A stretch of DNA of 50,816 bases, taken from positions 1 through 50,816 of the forward strand of contig CALZOR010000005.1 of assembly GCA_945827785.1 (NCBI GenBank), written 5' to 3'. Each line of letters starts with the position of its first letter. The stretch's first letter is position 1. The translations under genes were made by a program, and so were the position numbers. Origin of the DNA: an uncultured Bacteroidales bacterium. GTDB taxonomy: Bacteria; Bacteroidota; Bacteroidia; Bacteroidales; UBA932. Under the pieces are notes generated by a model that saw nothing but the letters and a program-made list of their open reading frames with translations, did no database searches and had not been told where the DNA came from. Shown here in pieces: positions 48,638 to 50,816 of this stretch.

Positions 48638-49825
48638 ATGGCAAAAATAGAAGAAAAATACCACGAGAAAGCTGTCTTTGTAGGAGTAATAAAACAAGGT
48701 GATGATGAAAGACAGATAATGGAATATCTGGATGAACTTGAATTTCTTGCTGAGACAGCAGGCGCTGTAGGCAATAGAAAATTCATTCAGAAAGTTGATA
48801 AGCCAGATAACAGGACCTATATAAGAAGCGGAAAACTTCAGGAAATCAAGGATTATATCACAGAGAATGAAATCGATGTGGTAATCTTCGATGACGAACT
48901 GTCCCCTACCCAGTTGAGAAATATCGAAAATGAACTTAATGTCAGAATACTTGACAGAACGAATCTCATACTTGACATATTTGCTCAAAGGGCCAAGACA
49001 GCTTATGCAAAAATGCAGGTGGAACTTGCTCAGTATCAATATCTTTTACCGCGACTAACAAGGATGTGGACTCACCTCGAAAGACAGAAGGGAGGTATCG
49101 GTATGAGAGGTCCGGGAGAGACTCAGATTGAAACTGACCGAAGAATTATCCAGGATAAGATAAGCAAACTGAAAGAGCAACTCAAGAAAGTTGACAAACA
49201 GATGGCTTCACAAAGAGGAAACAGAGGAACCCTGGTTAGAATTTCTCTTGTTGGATATACCAATGTTGGGAAAAGTACCTTGATGAATCTTCTTGCCAAG
49301 AGTGACGTTTTTGCTGAAAACAAACTGTTTGCTACCCTTGACACTACGGTAAGGAAAGTAGTGATTGAAAACGTTCCATTCCTTCTTAGCGATACGGTAG
49401 GATTTATCAGAAAGCTTCCTACACAGCTTGTTGAAGCATTCAAAAGCACCCTGGACGAAGTTCGCGAGGCGGATATCCTCATGCATGTTGTGGATATTTC
49501 GCATCCTAATTTTGAAGAACATATAAGGGTGGTTGAAGAAACTCTTAAGGAAATAAAGGCCATAAACAAGCCTATTTTCGTCGTTTTCAACAAGATTGAC
49601 GCATATAGATATGAGGAATATGACGAGTTTTCTCTTGAGCCTAGAAAGCCTGAAAACTACACTCTGGAGGAATTCAAGAACAGCTGGATTGCCAAGGAGA
49701 ATACTCCTTGTATATTCATATCTGCAAAAAACAAGACAGGAATAGACAAGCTAAGAGGTGACCTATATAAAATGGTGGCTGAAATCCATGCAGGACGTTA
49801 TCCGTTTGATAATTTTCTTTGGTAG
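48638..49825 (+). CDS. hflX: GTPase HflX
   Basis: 395 residues. The N-terminal HflX domain (about 10-180) has DELSPTQLRNIE, RILDRTNLILDIFAQRAKT and the GGIGMRGPGETQIETDRR motif; the GTPase domain has G1 GYTNVGKST, G3 DTVGF and G4 NKID. HflX binds the 50S subunit and splits stalled ribosomes. It starts 13 nt after the hairpin behind tonB and ends before a structured GC-rich element. Normal length and motifs. Confidence 0.96.
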   Translation: MAKIEEKYHEKAVFVGVIKQGDDERQIMEYLDELEFLAETAGAVGNRKFIQKVDKPDNRTYIRSGKLQEIKDYITENEIDVVIFDDELSPTQLRNIENELNVRILDRTNLILDIFAQRAKTAYAKMQVELAQYQYLLPRLTRMWTHLERQKGGIGMRGPGETQIETDRRIIQDKISKLKEQLKKVDKQMASQRGNRGTLVRISLVGYTNVGKSTLMNLLAKSDVFAENKLFATLDTTVRKVVIENVPFLLSDTVGFIRKLPTQLVEAFKSTLDEVREADILMHVVDISHPNFEEHIRVVEETLKEIKAINKPIFVVFNKIDAYRYEEYDEFSLEPRKPENYTLEEFKNSWIAKENTPCIFISAKNKTGIDKLRGDLYKMVAEIHAGRYPFDNFLW

Positions 49826-49847
49826 GAAAAACATAAAAGAAGGCCGC

Positions 49848-49978
49848 TTGATAGTTGTCGGAAGGCTCCGCCAGAGTTCCGCTTCGCTTCATCCACCCTT
49901 CGGAACTTCGTTCCTTCGGGAGCCGCTCACGAGGCCGCGGCCGGCCACGCTCTGTCAGAGCCTTCCGACAACTCATCA
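49848..49978. repeat. GC-rich structured inverted-repeat element after hflX
   Basis: A perfect 16-bp inverted repeat (49853-49868 with 49958-49973) can extend outward by about 4 bp with one bulge. It encloses about 90 nt of much higher GC content, with inner hairpins such as AGTTCCG/CGGAACT and GAAC-TTC-GTTC and the palindromes GGCCGCGGCC and GGCCGGCC. No gene is seen. Its plan resembles the element after tRNA-Ser, but the sequence differs. It may be a structured RNA or a dispersed repeat. Confidence 0.7.
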
Positions 49979-49996
49979 TCACCGTATAGAATGCAA

Positions 49997-50022
49997 GAAA
50001 CCGACCCATTGGGGTCGGTTTC
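49997..50022. terminator. Bidirectional terminator between hflX and sdhB
   Basis: A perfect 11-bp stem GAAACCGACCC (49997-50007) with 50012-50022, loop ATTG, followed on the plus strand by TTTATTTTATT. It lies 24 nt beyond the stop of the minus-strand Fe-S subunit gene. Confidence 0.85.
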
Positions 50023-50046
50023 TTTATTTTATTAAATATCAATAGC

Positions 50047-50816
50047 TTAGTCCTGGAACTTAGCGCAAAGATATTCTCTGTTCAGACGGGAGATGTGTGA
50101 AACTGTAATGTGTTTAGGGCATTCCATTTCACAAGCTCTGGTGTTGGTACAAGCACCAAATCCAAGCTCATCCATCTTTGCAACCATTGCCTTTGCACGT
50201 TTTGCACCTTCAACCTTACCCTGAGGAAGGAGTGCAAGTGAACTAACGCGGGCAGCAACGAAGAGCATTGCAGAACCATTCTTACAAGTGGCAACACAAG
50301 CACCACATCCGATACAAGCAGCACCATCCATACTCTCCTCAGCTTTCTCATGAGAGATAGGAATAGCATTTCCATCAGGAACACCACCGGTACCGACAGA
50401 TACGAATCCACCAGCCTGAAGAATCTTGTCAAATGCCTGACGGTCAACAACAAGGTCCTTGATTACAGGGAAACCTTTGCTTCTCCAAGGCTCGATGGTA
50501 ATGGTATCACCATCCTTGAATTTGCGCATGTGGAGCTGGCAGGTAGTAACCTCATCGTCTGGTCCGTGTGCCCTTCCGTTGATATAAAGCGAGCAAGCAC
50601 CGCAGATACCCTCACGGCAATCGTGATCGAATGATACAGGACCGCTGCTCTTGCATCCTTTCTCGACTGCAACAGGATCCAGACCCTCTGCTATAAGCTG
50701 CTCATTGAGAATGTCAAGCATTTCGAGGAAAGAACTGTCCGGAGATATGTTCTTTACCTTGTATGTCTCAAAATGTCCTTTTGACTTGGCGTTTTTCTGA
50801 CGCCAAACTTTCAATG
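50047..50816 (-). CDS. sdhB: Succinate dehydrogenase/fumarate reductase iron-sulfur subunit (5' end cut)
   Basis: About 255 residues visible. Three cluster motifs are present: 2Fe-2S with [10 protein letters not shown] near residue 68 and a later Cys; 4Fe-4S with [11 protein letters not shown] near 150; and the third cluster region [15 protein letters not shown] near 215. It passes electrons from the flavoprotein subunit to quinone. The first visible codons read LKVWRQKN; family members have about 8-10 residues before this, and the TTG at 50814 is more likely an internal Leu than a start. So the gene continues past the window edge. The flavoprotein and membrane subunits are expected upstream. 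Confidence 0.95.
   Translation of the reverse strand, partial: LKVWRQKNAKSKGHFETYKVKNISPDSSFLEMLDILNEQLIAEGLDPVAVEKGCKSSGPVSFDHDCREGICGACSLYINGRAHGPDDEVTTCQLHMRKFKDGDTITIEPWRSKGFPVIKDLVVDRQAFDKILQAGGFVSVGTGGVPDGNAIPISHEKAEESMDGAACIGCGACVATCKNGSAMLFVAARVSSLALLPQGKVEGAKRAKAMVAKMDELGFGACTNTRACEMECPKHITVSHISRLNREYLCAKFQD

Noticed and set aside
49758..50045. 95-codon frame over the GC-rich island after hflX
   Set aside because: It begins inside hflX and crosses the inverted repeat and the terminator; no family similarity seen.
1..50816. CRISPR array, prophage or insertion sequence
   Set aside because: No regularly spaced repeats, cas genes, transposase, integrase or phage structural genes were seen on either strand.

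Overview
The window looks like a chromosomal segment from a Bacteroidales bacterium (Bacteroidota). The evidence is a SusC/SusD pair with a hybrid two-component regulator, a NigD-like lipoprotein, a fused SecDF, Bacteroidota-type promoters (-7 TAnnTTTG with a -33 TTG about 19 nt upstream), and mostly housekeeping proteins of Bacteroidota type. Genus cannot be fixed from sequence reading alone. No CRISPR array, prophage, transposase or rRNA gene was seen.

Region by region. 1-11.6 kb is a polysaccharide-utilisation-like locus. A minus-strand operon carries SusC, SusD, a metallo-beta-lactamase-fold lipoprotein and a lipoprotein cut by the window edge. It is flanked by a divergent secreted alpha/beta-hydrolase and a hybrid histidine kinase/AraC regulator. 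11.67-12.04 kb holds two broken gene tails (ClpB and an S46 dipeptidyl-peptidase) joined head to head. 12.1-19.5 kb holds a TPR lipoprotein, then sigma-54 activator-lptE-TPR protein-secG, a ClpB without its N-domain behind an operator-like palindrome, and YbaK. 19.5-23.4 kb has a CAU tRNA with unusual flanks and the str-type operon rpsL-rpsG-fusA-rpsJ, which stops after rpsJ. 23.4-28 kb has an MGMT-like protein, a HAD phosphatase, an NfeD-flotillin-XRE operon and a NigD-like lipoprotein. 28-38 kb has dnaE with a ThiL-like protein lacking several catalytic aspartates, secDF, and a PD40/SPOR protein. 38.2-38.8 kb has tRNA-Ser followed by a strongly structured, repeat-rich noncoding stretch. 38.8-45.3 kb has a Gfo/Idh/MocA oxidoreductase, a GH3-like remnant, the sufS-sufE-DUF59-folK-glyS operon and ruvA. 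45.3-50.8 kb has mnmG-ybeY, tonB, hflX, a second structured GC-rich element, and the iron-sulfur subunit of succinate dehydrogenase/fumarate reductase running off the end.

How the genes work together. The first block probably senses, binds, imports and hydrolyses a glycan or ester-decorated substrate. The rest is mostly core machinery: protein export (SecG, SecDF), outer-membrane assembly (LptE), translation, replication, Fe-S assembly, tRNA modification and recombination. The less ordinary signals are noncoding: a parS-like palindrome inside mnmG, perfect DnaA boxes upstream of dnaE and secDF, an operator-like palindrome upstream of clpB, and two large inverted-repeat elements. With mnmG, the parS-like site and the DnaA boxes hint that the window may lie in the origin-proximal part of the chromosome; this is inference.
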